Of a stretch of 50,926 bases of DNA, positions 34,731 through 46,005 are shown in pieces. The DNA is from Emmonsiellopsis sp. PD_33 (lineage: Eukaryota > Ascomycota > Eurotiomycetes > Onygenales > Ajellomycetaceae): assembly GCA_032988165.1 (NCBI GenBank), contig JANTQF010000251.1:1-50926 (forward strand), in the 5' to 3' direction. Position numbers and translations under genes: made by a program. Positions within the stretch are counted from its first letter, which is position 1. Each line of letters starts with the position of its first letter. The notes below the pieces were generated by a model. That model saw only the letters and a list, made by a program, of their open reading frames with translations. It had not been told where the DNA came from and made no database searches.

Positions 34731-35981
34731 TTAATGCCGGAAAGCATGAAGCTCTCTCCTCCTAAACACCTCCATTAGCATCAAAAAAGTATACAGAAAA
34801 GAAAATAAGAAAAAAGGCAAACTCACCACCACCCCTCAAAATCCATCGTCGTCACCTCAATCCCCAACCCCTTCAACCCCCCCGTATCCAAATGCGTATC
34901 ATACGGCCTCTGCACCTCCCCCTCCCCCGGGCCCTCGCCCACCCTCACCATCCCCGCCAACGGCAAGTTCAAAATCTTCGCAAAAAGCTCACACATCCGA
35001 TACTTCGTCATCCGATCCTCGGACGAGAACTGCAAGATCTTCGGCAACCCCCCCGCCTTCCCCTTCCCCTCCCCCTCCGCAAGCTCCCGAAGATACCTCC
35101 CCACCACATCCCTACAAACCCTCGCCACATCCGCCGTATGCGTCGGATACCTAACCGCCCAATCATCCATCTTCACACTCACCCCGGGCTCCTGCGCCTT
35201 CCACACCGCATCCACCAGCACATTCACCGCGCTCTCGCTATTCCGGCCCACCACAGGGCCATACAGCACCGGCACGCGCAGCACGACGCCAAGCCCGGAC
35301 TCACCGGCCGCTTCGAGCACGGCCAGCTCGCCGTCCCGCTTCGTCTGGCCGTAGATGTTTGGCGGGGCGGGCGGGGCGGAGGCCGTGTAGGGCGCTTCGC
35401 CCGGTCGGCCTGGGAAGACGTAGTCGGTGGAGATGTAGATTAGGAGGATGCGGCGGGCGGTGGTGGCGGAGGCGAGGGCGTGGGTGGCGGCGACGTTGAG
35501 GGCGCGGGCGGCGGTGGGGTTGGAGTCGCATTTGTCGGGGAAGCGGTTGGCGGCGCCTGGGGAGTGGGTTAGTAGGGTGATTTGTAGGCGAATCGCTAAT
35601 AGATAGACCCGATTGGGGTAGGTAGCGTAAATGAATAGACTGGAGATGAGGAGATGGAGCAATGGATAGATAGATAACTCACAATGCACGACAACATCCG
35701 GTCTTCAAATCCCCCAAACAATACCAGACAGACAGATTCCAAATCAGCCCAGCCCACATCAATCCATCAATCTGAGTATCTCCTACTTACCTGGTCTGAT
35801 CCAGCAATCCCACAACCTCCTCCTCCCTCATCAGATCCGCCTTGAGGATATCCGTCCCGTCTGCGCGCGAGAACCCTTGGCCGACGGCCGTCCAGTTGCT
35901 GTCGCGCTGGAAGGCGGCCAGGACCTGGCGGCCGAGGAGGCCGGTGGCGCCGGTGACGAGGGCTGTTTTGGTTTCGGGCAT
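34731..35981 (-). CDS. RmlD/MAT2B-like NAD(P)-binding reductase, 4 exons
   Basis: The exons on the minus strand are 35981-35791, 35702-35683, 35556-34827 and 34761-34731. They join in frame to 323 residues, close to the roughly 330 of the family. The N-terminus has the Rossmann motif TGATGLLGR, then VVVHCAANRFPDK, ISTDYVFPG and the Tyr-Lys pair YGQTK of the extended SDR fold. The end reads DFEGWWRRELHAFRH. The closest described group is the RmlD/methionine adenosyltransferase regulatory subunit beta family; whether this one regulates S-adenosylmethionine synthesis or reduces a nucleotide sugar cannot be told. Exon 2 has only 20 nt and exon 4 only 31 nt. Both are supported by GT-AG borders (GTAAGT, GTGAGT, GTGAGT donors), by phase and by family-like sequence across the joins. 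Without the last intron the frame would stop after EGWW. Confidence 0.88.
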
Positions 35982-36232
35982 TGTGTGTGTATAAATAGTG
36001 CGGAGTGAGGAGGGGTGGGTTTGGAGGTTGGATGGGAGTTGGATTTGAGATGGTGAGATGACGTCGTTTGTTTAGGCGGGGTGGTTCAACCCCTTTTTTC
36101 ATTTATATCACGACTATCGGCATATAACTAGGCGATGAATAAAAGGAAAAATAAGCTGTCATTGATACGTATATAACAGGTATTTATATCTATAAACACC
36201 CCCCCCCATGCCAAAACCGCATATCCATCACA

Positions 36233-37471
36233 TCACAGCTTAAACTCCTCCTTAACAAACCCCTCAGTCAGCTTCCACACTTTCTCCGCCGTCTCCAGAT
36301 CAGAGGCGAACGGCGTCGTGGGCGACACTTGGCAATCCATCAGAAACGCCCCTGAATGATCTGTGTTTTTGGAAAAAAAAAGGGATGTCAGCGACAATTG
36401 GCAACACCATATAAACCCAGTATTGGAACTGAAGCAGAGAAATGTAAAACACAATACCTTTCAACCCCGGATCCAGCGCAGCAACCAACGTCGTCGAAGC
36501 GCCCTGGTCATGACTCTTAAACTTCGGAACGAGTTTCGTAATCATCTCAATCGCCTCCGCCGGCAGATGGCGACCGAGCTCAGTCATCGCCTCTACAATA
36601 ATCACTTAGCATTAGTTACCCACCATAGTATCAAGAAAGAAAGAGAAAAAAAAAAAACAACTCACCACCCGGATGCACCGCAAACGACCCAACCCCGGCC
36701 CCCCGCAGCCTCTCCGCCAAATACTTGGCGAACAGAATAACCCCCGTCTTCGACTGCCCATACGCAATCATGGGCTGATACTCCCTCACCGGCTCCGTCG
36801 GCAGCCCAAACACGCCCAGCAGCTCGGGAACGCCCACCTCATCCGCACCCACGGCGCGGCCGTCGAAGTTATAGTCCTCCATCCGGAACGGGGAGAGCGG
36901 GTACGCGCCCGAGGTCAGATTGACGACGCGCGCGGTGCCGGGCCGCTTCGTCGCCGCGACGCGCAGTTTGGCCAGGAGCAGGTTTGTCAGGAGGAAGGGC
37001 CCGATGTGGTTTGTGGCGAGGTGGAGTTCGAAGCCGTCCGGGCTGAGTTGGCGGGTTGGGATGGCCATTACGCCCGCGTTGTTGATGAGGAGGTCGAGCT
37101 CGTTGATGGTTTGGTTGATTTGCGCTGCGGCGGTGCGGATGGAGGGTTGCGAGGAGAGGTCGAGGGTTATTGGGGTGATGGTTACGGAGGGGAAGGTGGT
37201 GCGGAGGGTGCTGGTTATTTCGGTGAGTTTTGTTGCGGAGCGGCCGGTTATGAGGAGGTGGGCGGGGGAGTGGGAGGCGAGGGCGTGCGCGGTTGCGCCG
37301 CCGATGCCTTGGGCGTTGACGCCGGTGATGAGGACTGGGAGGGGTTAGTATGGGGTATAGATTTGGATGGGGATGGGGTGGGATACTTGTGCGGCCTTTT
37401 ATGGCATCGGAAAAGGTGCTGGCAACCTCTGTCGCGGTGGTGTCTTCACCGAAGTCTGTACGGGAGGCCAT
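36233..37471 (-). CDS. Short-chain dehydrogenase/reductase, 4 exons
   Basis: The exons on the minus strand are 37471-37387, 37334-36666, 36592-36458 and 36360-36233. The introns are 52, 73 and 97 nt and all GT-AG; the product is 338 residues. It has the classical SDR signs: cofactor motif ITGVNAQGIG, then LLINNAGVMA, and the catalytic Tyr-Lys pair in AYGQSKTG. The long variable part and overall length resemble the fungal retinol-dehydrogenase/WWOX-like SDRs, which reduce or oxidise lipophilic alcohols and carbonyls with NADP(H). The substrate cannot be inferred. There is no signal peptide or membrane anchor, so it is probably cytosolic. It lies 252 bp upstream of the MAT2B-like gene on the same strand; fungal genes are not normally co-transcribed, so no link is claimed. 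Confidence 0.93.
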
Positions 37472-37570
37472 GTTGATATTGGGCTGGACGAGGGGGTATT
37501 CAAGAGTGAACAGTGGCTAACTTGGGTCTTTGGAATCAATGACTCTGCTGTTCTTCTCGAGACGCAACGG

Positions 37571-37582
37571 CCTCTTATATAG
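37571..37582 (-). promoter_or_regulatory. TATA box of the short-chain dehydrogenase gene
   Basis: The minus strand reads CTATATAAGAGG about 100 bases before the ATG at 37471. It is a close match to a TATA box at a usual distance. Confidence 0.5.
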
Positions 37583-38378
37583 ACCTCCCCGCCCTCCGCA
37601 TCCCGCCATAACGCTGACAGATAGTCCTCGTCGTCTCGCAAATACATGCCGTCGTCGGCGTTGGAAATCGCTTACTGATAAAGATGACGTCACAGTCCGC
37701 ATTCCTCTAAAACGCAGCTTTCTAATGGACGTGCTAACCGCGTATAGTAAGAATCTTCAGGTACACCCCTAATAATGCTGTTAGTGCAGTGTATTTTAGA
37801 AGGCGGGGTTGCTCAGCTATTATTTGTCCCGCATTAAGTAGCCAGGATAGATGGATTGCATCTATCTACACGGCGAGATGAATAATACCGATCGGATCTC
37901 AAAAGAACCCGTCGGCGGAATTGGTTGTTGTAGGGCGTTCGACCGAATCCGCAAAATCCGCGGACATATTGCGGTGGTTAGCTCGCAATCTATATCGCTA
38001 TCAACCCGCGGAGGGGATAAGGAAAATAGAAGTCCAATTAAAGTCCGGTTGATCGGGGGATGGCACCAGATCCAGGACTTCAAAGAGAATGTCCGTGGAC
38101 TGAACCGTGTGGGCTATATTTAGGAGGTCTCTCAACTTGATCAGCTATGATCAATGCTTGGGCTCTTCGGAGTAGATCCTCCTTGAATAACATCTATAAA
38201 CATATATAGACACCCATATTTCTGTGAAGAGAATGGCACCCACCACAAACCATATCAATTACTAGTAGTTGGTGATAATATCCCATCCCATCCTATCAAA
38301 TCCAACCCTCTCCAACTAAACACAATAGTTACATCCCAACTCCACCCCCTTCCTTACCCCCCCCTGCCTATCCCACCC
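37583..38378. other. Intergenic region between dehydrogenase promoter and pectate lyase end
   Basis: No supported gene. It contains the distal promoter of the dehydrogenase and, at about 38280-38378, a C-rich stretch that is probably the 3' untranslated region of the pectate lyase. Confidence 0.5.
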
Positions 38379-39696
38379 CTATATCTTCCCAATCCCAGCC
38401 CCCCTCTCGACCTCCTTCTTAACCCTCCCCAACGGCGTAAGCTTATACCGATACGGCGCCTCCGTAAACGTGCCGACCTGCGTGATATTAATCGTCGCAG
38501 TACCCCAGTCATTATCTAAAAGAACATCCATTAGCAAAACCACAAACCCCCCCTAATAAAAGGGACAGGGATATTACTAACCAGCCCCCAAATTCACAAA
38601 CCCATCCAACTCGGGATCGCCCTCGGGGCTGGTATTCGGCGAGTCCATGGGAATCACGAGCCCGTACGTGCTCAGCGCCTCGCCCGAGTCGCGGAACACG
38701 TTGCCTTCGACGAGCATCTGGTTGTCGGAGCGCGAGTGGATGGCTTGGTAGTGGAATTCTTCGTATAGGTTGTTGAAGACGTGTTGGTGGCCGAAGCGGC
38801 CGGCTGTGGGGTTTCCCGGGGATGATTAGTCTGGGGGTTTCTTTGTAAGGGGGTATGGAGATGGGGATGGGTTTTGGGGGGAGAAATACCGGGCCCGCGC
38901 GTGCCGGAGTTTCTCCAGTGGTTGTGGTGGAGGGTTACGTGCAGTTTGCCGAAGTCAATGTCGCGCTTGACGTCGCTGTTGCCGATGAGGGAGGACTAGG
39001 TGCGTTTGTGGAATGTTAGTTATGGGAGGTCATATGTATGCATGGCGTGAGAGAGACCACGGTATACCAACCTTCCAGTGGTCGTGGAAGTAGTTCCATG
39101 AAACGGTAACCCAGTCCGAAGCCTGGACGATATCGCATTGTCCATCCTATCCAACATAGTCAGCCAATCAGCCATAACTACCCCGGAACCACCAGGAAGA
39201 GAAGGAGAAGTAGGCAAACATAATAATCCGGCCCATTATCCATATCCGACTCAAACTCATTATGATCAACCCACACCCTCGTCGAATTCGTAATCGCCAA
39301 CGCATCCCCACCAACAATAAAACTAATCTTCAAATTCCGCACCACCACATTCGTCGTATTGGTCACCGCGATCCCGTTCTTCGTGATGTGAGCTCCCTTC
39401 TTCCCCGCGCCGATCAGCGACTTATTCGGGCCCACCAGCAGCGGCTCGGGAAGCTCAAACTCGCCGTCCAGCAGGACGGTGCGCGGCTCGCACCCGGACA
39501 CGGCCGCTTGCAGCTCTTCCACTGTGCAGACGGTCACGGTGGGCCCGCCTTCGCCGCCCGTTGTGCGGCCGACGGGGTTGTCGGCGCCGTAGCCAATTAG
39601 GGGGTACTTCTCATGGCCGGGGCCGTCGTGTTTGGGCGGGTGCGGGGTGGCGAGGGCGAGCGGGGAGAGGGCGAGGAAGAGGAGTGGGAGGCGCAT
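38379..39696 (-). CDS. Secreted pectate lyase, polysaccharide lyase family 1, 5 exons
   Basis: The exons on the minus strand are 39696-39220, 39146-39072, 38995-38890, 38803-38582 and 38515-38379, giving 338 residues. Introns are 73, 76, 86 and 66 nt; the first donor is GTTTGC, weaker than usual. A signal peptide (MRLPLLFLALSPLALA) directs secretion. PL1 landmarks appear in order: IGYGADNPVGRTTGG, the parallel beta-helix with NVVVRNLKI, the Ca-binding VWVDHNEFESDMDNGPDYYD, SDWVTVSWNYFHDHWK, and the catalytic arginine region HHNHWRNSGTRGPAGRFGHQ. It cleaves polygalacturonate by Ca2+-dependent beta-elimination outside the cell, as in the Aspergillus plyA/pelA enzymes. In fungi such genes are usually induced by pectin; I did not identify a regulatory site. 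An A/T-rich stretch at 39831-39840 may serve as a TATA element. Confidence 0.95.
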
Positions 39697-41406
39697 TTTG
39701 GTGGCTATTGTATTTTTTTTATAGCCGTGGAGATGGCGTGAGGGATTGCAATGGCAGATAGATGGTGGTTCCTCCAGCTTCCTCAGAACAAGCTACCTCT
39801 GAAGCCGGAGCGGGGAGCATCGCTGCCCTTTTATTTATTTCTTCAATTGCGCCCATCCATCACCCATGTCAATTGCTTCTCCGCAGATCCCGCCAAGTTA
39901 CCTAGCTGAATGCCTCTGCACACGAGGTCGGGAAACAAACGAGCAGCTAACGCGAGAAGAACAAATCTTCCGAAATTGGACGCCATCTGCTGCTACTTAT
40001 TGCCGTTTATCCCGGACGGTTTGCAGCTCGTAGTCGTTTATGCACAGGGCTAGAAACTTAGAAGGGGGCGTCATGAGAGAGGAACTTTTCATCTCCGGCT
40101 GTCATTTCATGTTTGTTTTTTTGTTTCGTTTCATTGCTCGAATTCAGGCTGGCTAACTTTTTTCAAGGAGAGAGCTAGGGGGAACTGAATGGGGTCATCC
40201 CGTTAGTGGCGTCCCCAACGGAGAAATTGCAGCCAAGAAGGGGAGCATTGTTCTTCCACCATTCAGGAGGTGGGGATTTCTGGAGAAAGAAAATCCGGGG
40301 ATGGCGCCGTTTTCACCATCACCGGCTCGTATGGGGCTGTTCGAGAGTCTAGAGACTACGGAGTAGAGTCAGTGGAGTGGGCATGCAGCGACCGGCTAGA
40401 ACTGCGGGGTTCGTTGGGCTGTCTTCTTTGCTTCGAAGATTGCTTCGCGGTGGAGGGCGGATACTTTCTGGATAAGATTTAGTTAATAGTAAGACGAGGA
40501 AGAGCGGGGATTCCAGACCTCATATCCATCCTATCTGCGTGGTGTCTCATAGCCAGCCGAAGCTGTAGAGGGTGATAATCCTCCCAGGTATGCAGAGACA
40601 ATGCTTTGATTCGCCTGCCTCCCTTACACATACCCACCGAACCCATTGATATACAAATACTGCAAAACCGGGCTCGTTGTACTAAAAAGCGTTCTGGGGG
40701 GAAACACAATATAAATAAAATATATCGATGCCATTCATCTCATGGAGCGTTTTAAGCCTCAAAACTATCCCCCTTCTGGAACCATGGAACCATCCCGAAG
40801 TCACGTGAACCAACCACCAAAAAAAAATCTCCAGCCACAAAACCCTAAAGCGCATAAAATCTCTTCTCCATCGCATCCCACAAGGAGACGCCAGCAGTGA
40901 AAAGAATGAAATACCAACATCACGCAGGAAAATCCCCACAGGCCCCCCATCCAAGGCGCGTATATAACGCACTTTAGAAAACCCGGATTCCTACACGCTG
41001 CATACACGTAACGGCGACACCGCGGCCGAACGCGGTATCAAGCCATCACACAAAATACAGCAGCGAAGTTGATTCATTTTTATCATTTTTTGTTCAAAAA
41101 TTCCCAGCCGATCCTAGGACCAACTGGAGCGGTCAGTAGGTGTAGTTTTCAACTAGCAAAAACGTTATCTCAGGCGAACCTTCACTGGTAACGTAAAACC
41201 TCTGCACTTGGATGGGGAGGGAAAGGGGAGAAAAAGAGAAGACAAAAGGTGGCGGGGATGGGGTGGTATTTATACGGCTGGGAACTGGCGCTAGTGGTAA
41301 GCGAGATTTGAGGGGTGGTGTTGATTGGTGGAGAGTGATTAGTCAGGGTTTCGGATGAGGGGTCATGTGATTGGGGCAGATATATCCGCACGAGGTAGTA
41401 TGTATT
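39697..41406. other. Long gene-free region upstream of the pectate lyase
   Basis: About 1.7 kb with no reading frame that looks like protein. The part near 39697 is the pectate lyase promoter. Position 40821 onward has an A-run. Nothing else is recognised. Confidence 0.5.
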
Positions 41407-43155
41407 TCATATCGGAGGCAGCCGAGAAAGACTGTTGCAGTGATACAGGCTGGATATGGTGGGCAAGACGATGCGGGATTCACAATAGCTAAAGCAATGG
41501 GTATCGAGCTTAAAACACACTATAACAAGACACCCGCGTGTAAAATAAAACGGAGAACCACCTACTCCCACCACTCTATCTACTTGACAATAAGAGGTCA
41601 AACCAGGTGTTGGCAGCTGTTTGGCCGTAAATCTGTGTCCTCGGGGTTTGCAGTTAGCACTATTCTCTATGGCCAGCGCCATCAAGACTTTTAGATATGT
41701 CTTCAAGTGCCCCACCATCTCCTCCAGCTCTCTCTTAAATCTACTGTCAATCCACCCCTGTCCCACAGCCAACTTTGTCTCTTCATCCGTACTTTCGCTT
41801 CCCCTCTTTCTCTTCTCCTTCGGCCACTTGCTCTCTAGAGGCGCTCGGCCAGGGCGAAGGATCTCTGCTCTTTCAAAATCGATCACCAGCACATTCCCAC
41901 CTTCCTCGGTCCAGAACAAACTTCTTGTCTCGGCTTCACAGTGCAGCATGCCCAGCGCATGAATGACCCGTAGCGACTCCGATGCTGCAGACACAATCTG
42001 ATCCTCCATTTTGAAACTTCCCTGTCTGCATGGGCGAGAAGTACAAAGCGTGGAATGTCCGCGATTCCATCGTAGAACATGGGGCGCTGAGATACATCAA
42101 TGGTACCAAGACATACAGGGACATGCACGCCCTGGATTGGCCGCAGTTGGTCGTAGAGTGTCTTTTCGTGCCTGAGGTAGTGGCCAAACTCGGCGGGGAA
42201 GCCTTCTGCATTCAGAGTAGAGAGTACAGAGTCAGGAAGTTAGGGGGATACATACTGCACCGTATTTCAATCTGCAAAGTTCGGTATATAGCGTCTTCCC
42301 TAGGTCCTCGTCACCGAGGATCCTGGTTAACTCTCTTTCGTCGGATCGGTATAGTCTTAGTCCATTTATTGCTGTTATGGTCGTCTGTGGTAAAAACTCA
42401 TGATAATGCGCGTAATCCCTCAAGAATTGCAAGACTTGATCCCCAGATGCTTCTGGTGGTGAAACAGAGGGTAGTATCTTCTCCTGGCTTTCTATTACTC
42501 CTATTTCTTTGATATTGTTCTCTGCCAGTGTGGGAAGGGCATGCCGGCCTGGACATGCGGGACTTGGACTCAGGCTATTATGCGGTTAGAGAGTCCCTAT
42601 AAGAGTGTAGCCATGTTGGAAACGAATAACTTCAAACAGTGCACCGCAAGCACCGTGTCTCGGTCCAAGGATCTACTATTTCTTGTAGTATCTGTGCCAT
42701 GAGGAGAGCGATGAGAGTGGGGTGGTCAATCTTATGGGCGTCTGTCCCATGTTCTTTGACATTTGGACACGCCCTATCCAGCCGCCCACCATTCAAGAGA
42801 CCAAGCAAGCACTTCTGTGTGCAATATCGCCGAGTTCTATCCTTACAGACGGGCCCTTTGTGGGATGATGCCCAGGTAGGCGGCGGAGGTGGTACGGCCA
42901 TGACATTCGTGGGCCGGCGCTGTCTTTGACTGGGTGAATCAGTATCAGATTCACTATCGTTACCATCTTCCCCAGGGACAAGACCACTGAAGAGATAGGT
43001 GGGGCAGTCATCCAGATATTCAAAAAGAGCCAAGGGGCGTATCTGTTCTTCGAGCTGTCGAACGTATTCGCGGGCTTTTTCAGTTCTGCGGCCTGTCGAT
43101 GCCGTTCTGTTTCCTCCAAAAGCTGGTGCAGCCCCCGGACCTCGTCATCAGTCAC
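41407..43155 (-). pseudogene. Frameshifted fungal protein-kinase-like pseudogene
   Basis: Minus-strand pieces in several frames build one protein of a fungal kinase-like family. The N-terminus is MTDDEVRGLHQLLEETERHR, then (other frame) EYVRQLEEQIRPLALFEYLD. A Cys-containing segment RRYCTQKCLLGLLNGG and ACPNVKEHG follows at 42632-43033. The kinase part at 41883-42209 reads EFGHYLRHEKTLYDQLRPIQ, GVHVPVCLG and MFYDGIADI, then shifts frame into VIHALGMLHCEAETRS and VLVIDFERAEIL (41407-42009). Where kinases have HxDxxxxN this copy has HCEAETRS, so the catalytic Asp and Asn are gone. At least two frameshifts are needed. At 42232-42513 an open stretch (LQFLRDYAHYHEFLPQ, ERELTRILGDEDLGKTLY) interrupts the kinase and may be a foreign or misplaced segment. 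Confidence 0.65.
42206..42255 (-). repeat. 50-bp intron-like block, second copy
   Basis: On the minus strand it begins GTATGTATCC, contains CTAAC and ends ATGCAG. It matches 26537-26586 (plus strand) at 44 of 50 positions with no indels. Joining the sequence on its two sides does not restore the kinase frame. Confidence 0.7.
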
Positions 43156-43636
43156 TATACACGGTGGATGGGAATATTCAGTGCAATAGTGAAAGCCATG
43201 AAGACGTGAGCTGGCTGAAGACCAAAAGGGTGAAGGAGGTGAGGATGCAATGCACTTGGGCAGGGATTAGTAAGCACCTCTTTGATACTGCGCTAAACCT
43301 GATTGGGATTGGGCTAAACTCTACCTAGGTCTTCCTACCCCGTTACGGGCCGTCCATTGAGTTTACCTTTTAGCTGGGTGGTGGATGGATGGGTGGCCAT
43401 GTTTTATGCTGTTTCGTCTCAAGATGGATGATGGATGAGATGTAAGAAGGATGGTATTATTGAATATCTATCTATCAATGCATGTCATGTCATAATCCAT
43501 AAGTTAGAAGAAGATGCAACAAGGGGTCATAGCCCCAGCCATAGTATTATGCCCGGAATATCTATCCTTACCAAAACCGAATCCCGATGAAGATTTCATC
43601 CATATTCCAGACCCAGTACGAATGATGATACGCAGA

Positions 43637-44773
43637 TCACCGCTCCATCGCAATCCCCTTAATCTCATCCAACACCTTCCTCAGCGCGCTCCACTTCCCC
43701 TTCACCTCTTCCATCTGCGCCTCCTTCCCAGCCAACACCTTCCCATCGCCATCCTCCAACTTCTTCATCTCAGCCTCCAACTCGCGACTCTTCCCGCGAA
43801 CCTCGAAGTACCGCGCATACTCCTCCCGCCTGCCGCCAAAACACACCCCATACCCCTCGCAGTAGCAGGTGTACTCGTCCGGGCAGAACTCTTCCACGCC
43901 TGCAAAGATATACTGCCACAGATACTCCCACACGCGGCCGGAGATCTTATCATCCAATGGCGACTCCAGCAGCCAGTCGCGGAAGAAGATGTACGTCTCC
44001 CGCGGGATGGTGGCGAGGCGCTCGCCGCTGACGGCGAACTGGCCGCAGCAGGGCTGTGAGAGGACCTCCGGGATGGGCGTGTTGGGGAATAGCTGGCTCC
44101 ACGACTTGCCCATGACGCCTGCTTCGGGGACGTTCAGCAGATCGTCGCCTGCGAGCGTCGGGTGGATGTGGTCTGGACACCCTGGTTCGTGGTGGCAGCG
44201 CAGATTCATATAGCCGTCACGCAGGACTTTGTCGCTCCGCAGGTGGGTGATGGTGGTGGCGGAGTTTGCGTCGAGGAAGTCGTTGTTGTGCCAGGTGATG
44301 AGGTGCGCGTGCATGAAGATGACGATGTCGGGGAGATGGTCATAGTGGTCGATTAGGTAGGTGAGGTACACCATTGCCTCGTGGCCTTTGTTTTTGGGCA
44401 CGGTGAGCGGCGCGGTGCCATTGTCAACGGTGTAGACGGCGGCAGTGAGGTTGGGGTCGTGCGCTGCTAGGTCGTGGGCCCAGCTGGGGTCTTCGGACTG
44501 CAGAGCGGCGATGACGAGGGCGCGGGAAGGATTGCGGGGTGGGGAGGGTGGTGGTGATGGTGAAGCCGATGGAGGTGTTTGTTCTTGTGGTTTCGATGTG
44601 GCTGAAGCCACTGGATGCTGCGGTATAAATTTGGAGGCTGGCCGGGGTACCTCAACGGGCCGGGAGACGCCAAAGGACGGCACTTGGGCCCAGTAGAGGG
44701 CGACCAGGATGAGAGAACCCACGGCCAGCGACACGCACAGCTGGTGCCGGCGGTTACCGGGGAAGCCTCTCAT
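43637..44773 (-). CDS. DUF3431 type II membrane protein
   Basis: Single exon, 378 residues. A short basic N-terminus (MRGFPGNRRH) precedes one transmembrane segment (about residues 11-28), then a Pro/Ser-rich stem and a lumenal domain from about residue 83. The DUF3431 signature is clear: HEAMVYLTYLIDHYDHLPDI, FMHAHLITWHNND, DGYMNLRCHHEPGCPDHI and QPCCGQFAVSGERL, with several cysteines. The topology resembles Golgi glycosyltransferases, and the family is often found among them, but no activity is established. The C-terminus is a charged helix (SRELEAEMKKLEDGDG). The first ATG gives a sensible signal-anchor, so I keep that start. Confidence 0.92.
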   Translation of the reverse strand: MRGFPGNRRHQLCVSLAVGSLILVALYWAQVPSFGVSRPVEVPRPASKFIPQHPVASATSKPQEQTPPSASPSPPPSPPRNPSRALVIAALQSEDPSWAHDLAAHDPNLTAAVYTVDNGTAPLTVPKNKGHEAMVYLTYLIDHYDHLPDIVIFMHAHLITWHNNDFLDANSATTITHLRSDKVLRDGYMNLRCHHEPGCPDHIHPTLAGDDLLNVPEAGVMGKSWSQLFPNTPIPEVLSQPCCGQFAVSGERLATIPRETYIFFRDWLLESPLDDKISGRVWEYLWQYIFAGVEEFCPDEYTCYCEGYGVCFGGRREEYARYFEVRGKSRELEAEMKKLEDGDGKVLAGKEAQMEEVKGKWSALRKVLDEIKGIAMER

Positions 44774-46005
44774 GGTGGTGAGTAGGGGATGAGGGGGGGA
44801 GAGATGCGGGTCAGACTCTCATGTTTGGCGGTTGGGATGGGACGGCGAGACGCGGAGAAAACGTTCAGTTGTGGGGGGCTCTGTGTGGTATGTTGATCGC
44901 TCACGGACCAGCTTCGCAAATGACGCGGACAGACGCTTGTTACCGTCTTGTACACCCCTTGCACAGACTCATGGCACTCTTGTTGTGTATATCTGGATCT
45001 TTTCTGATGTAGTCTCATCCTCATGCTGAGCCTCATCCAGGAAAATTCCCTTTTCCGCCCCGAGATGGACGAGATAATGCCCCACCCGTATCCACCAAGC
45101 CCGAAACAGGGTCTGAGTCTGACCAATCGCCGCACCAGGAAATCCCCGTGCCAGTCCCTTGTCCAATGGCCGCCCGCCTATTTCGGGGATAAGTGGGGCC
45201 CCATACCCAACCACGCGTTCTCGGAGAGGGCGGCCCCACTCCGGCTCTCGGCATTGGGCAGGTTCGGCAATTGACGGAGGCTGATTGGCTAGGCATTGCC
45301 AGGGATTGTGGCTGGCCTTGGCATTGCTTGGTTGTTTCGCGCGTCGGGATTGGTCCGTTGGATATCAACAGATCTAGATATCAACTCCGAGGTTGAATGT
45401 CTAGTATGAGGTGGGATATATATAAGACCGCGATGTCTGTCTACGAACAGCATAAGGCCTCCATTCTCTGCAAAGTTATTAGCCACCTGCGTCTTTCTAA
45501 CAGCTCCCCTTTGATGCCCCTGCTATCCTCGAGAAGCACAGCATATATCCCAGTCCCAGCAGTTTGCTATGTTGGTCTGTTGGGCTCTATTATAGTAGAC
45601 AGCTGTCTATTATCCCTCATTTCTCTGTTGGCATAATCGCCTACTACATATTCCCAGCTTCCCCTTAGCTGTGTTGTTATGTTCGCGGACAATGGCTACC
45701 CTGGTTGCTGGGCTGGTTGCTCGCGTTTTCCCTGACGACCAGCTATCCGACGGCTGCAGATATTTTCTTTCTTTCTTATGGTTGCCACTTACCTTTACCC
45801 TCTTCCTTACTTGTCTTGTTCAAATCTACCTCCGTGACTGGATCTCTGGATACTCCCTCGCCTGCTTCCTGTGCTGTATCCGATATCCTACACCTCAAGA
45901 GCTACGCGCAGACTACAAAGCCATTCCACCTGACATCTCCAATATCGCGATACATTGCCAAACAAGCAATACCCCAAGCCCTAGAGCAGTCAAGCACTAT
46001 CCACC
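44774..46005. other. Shared promoter region between two divergent genes
   Basis: The DUF3431 gene and the Cys-rich surface protein gene start on opposite sides. An open frame at 45671-46009 overlaps the 5' leader of the right-hand gene and has no recognisable family. It is not annotated. Confidence 0.5.

Noticed and set aside
34892..35443. 183-codon plus-strand frame antisense to the MAT2B-like gene
   Set aside because: It is Pro/Arg/His-rich because of codon bias on the other strand; no family.
36673..37476. Long plus-strand frame antisense to the short-chain dehydrogenase
   Set aside because: It is a GC-rich shadow of the real gene, whose exons, phases and motifs are all on the minus strand.
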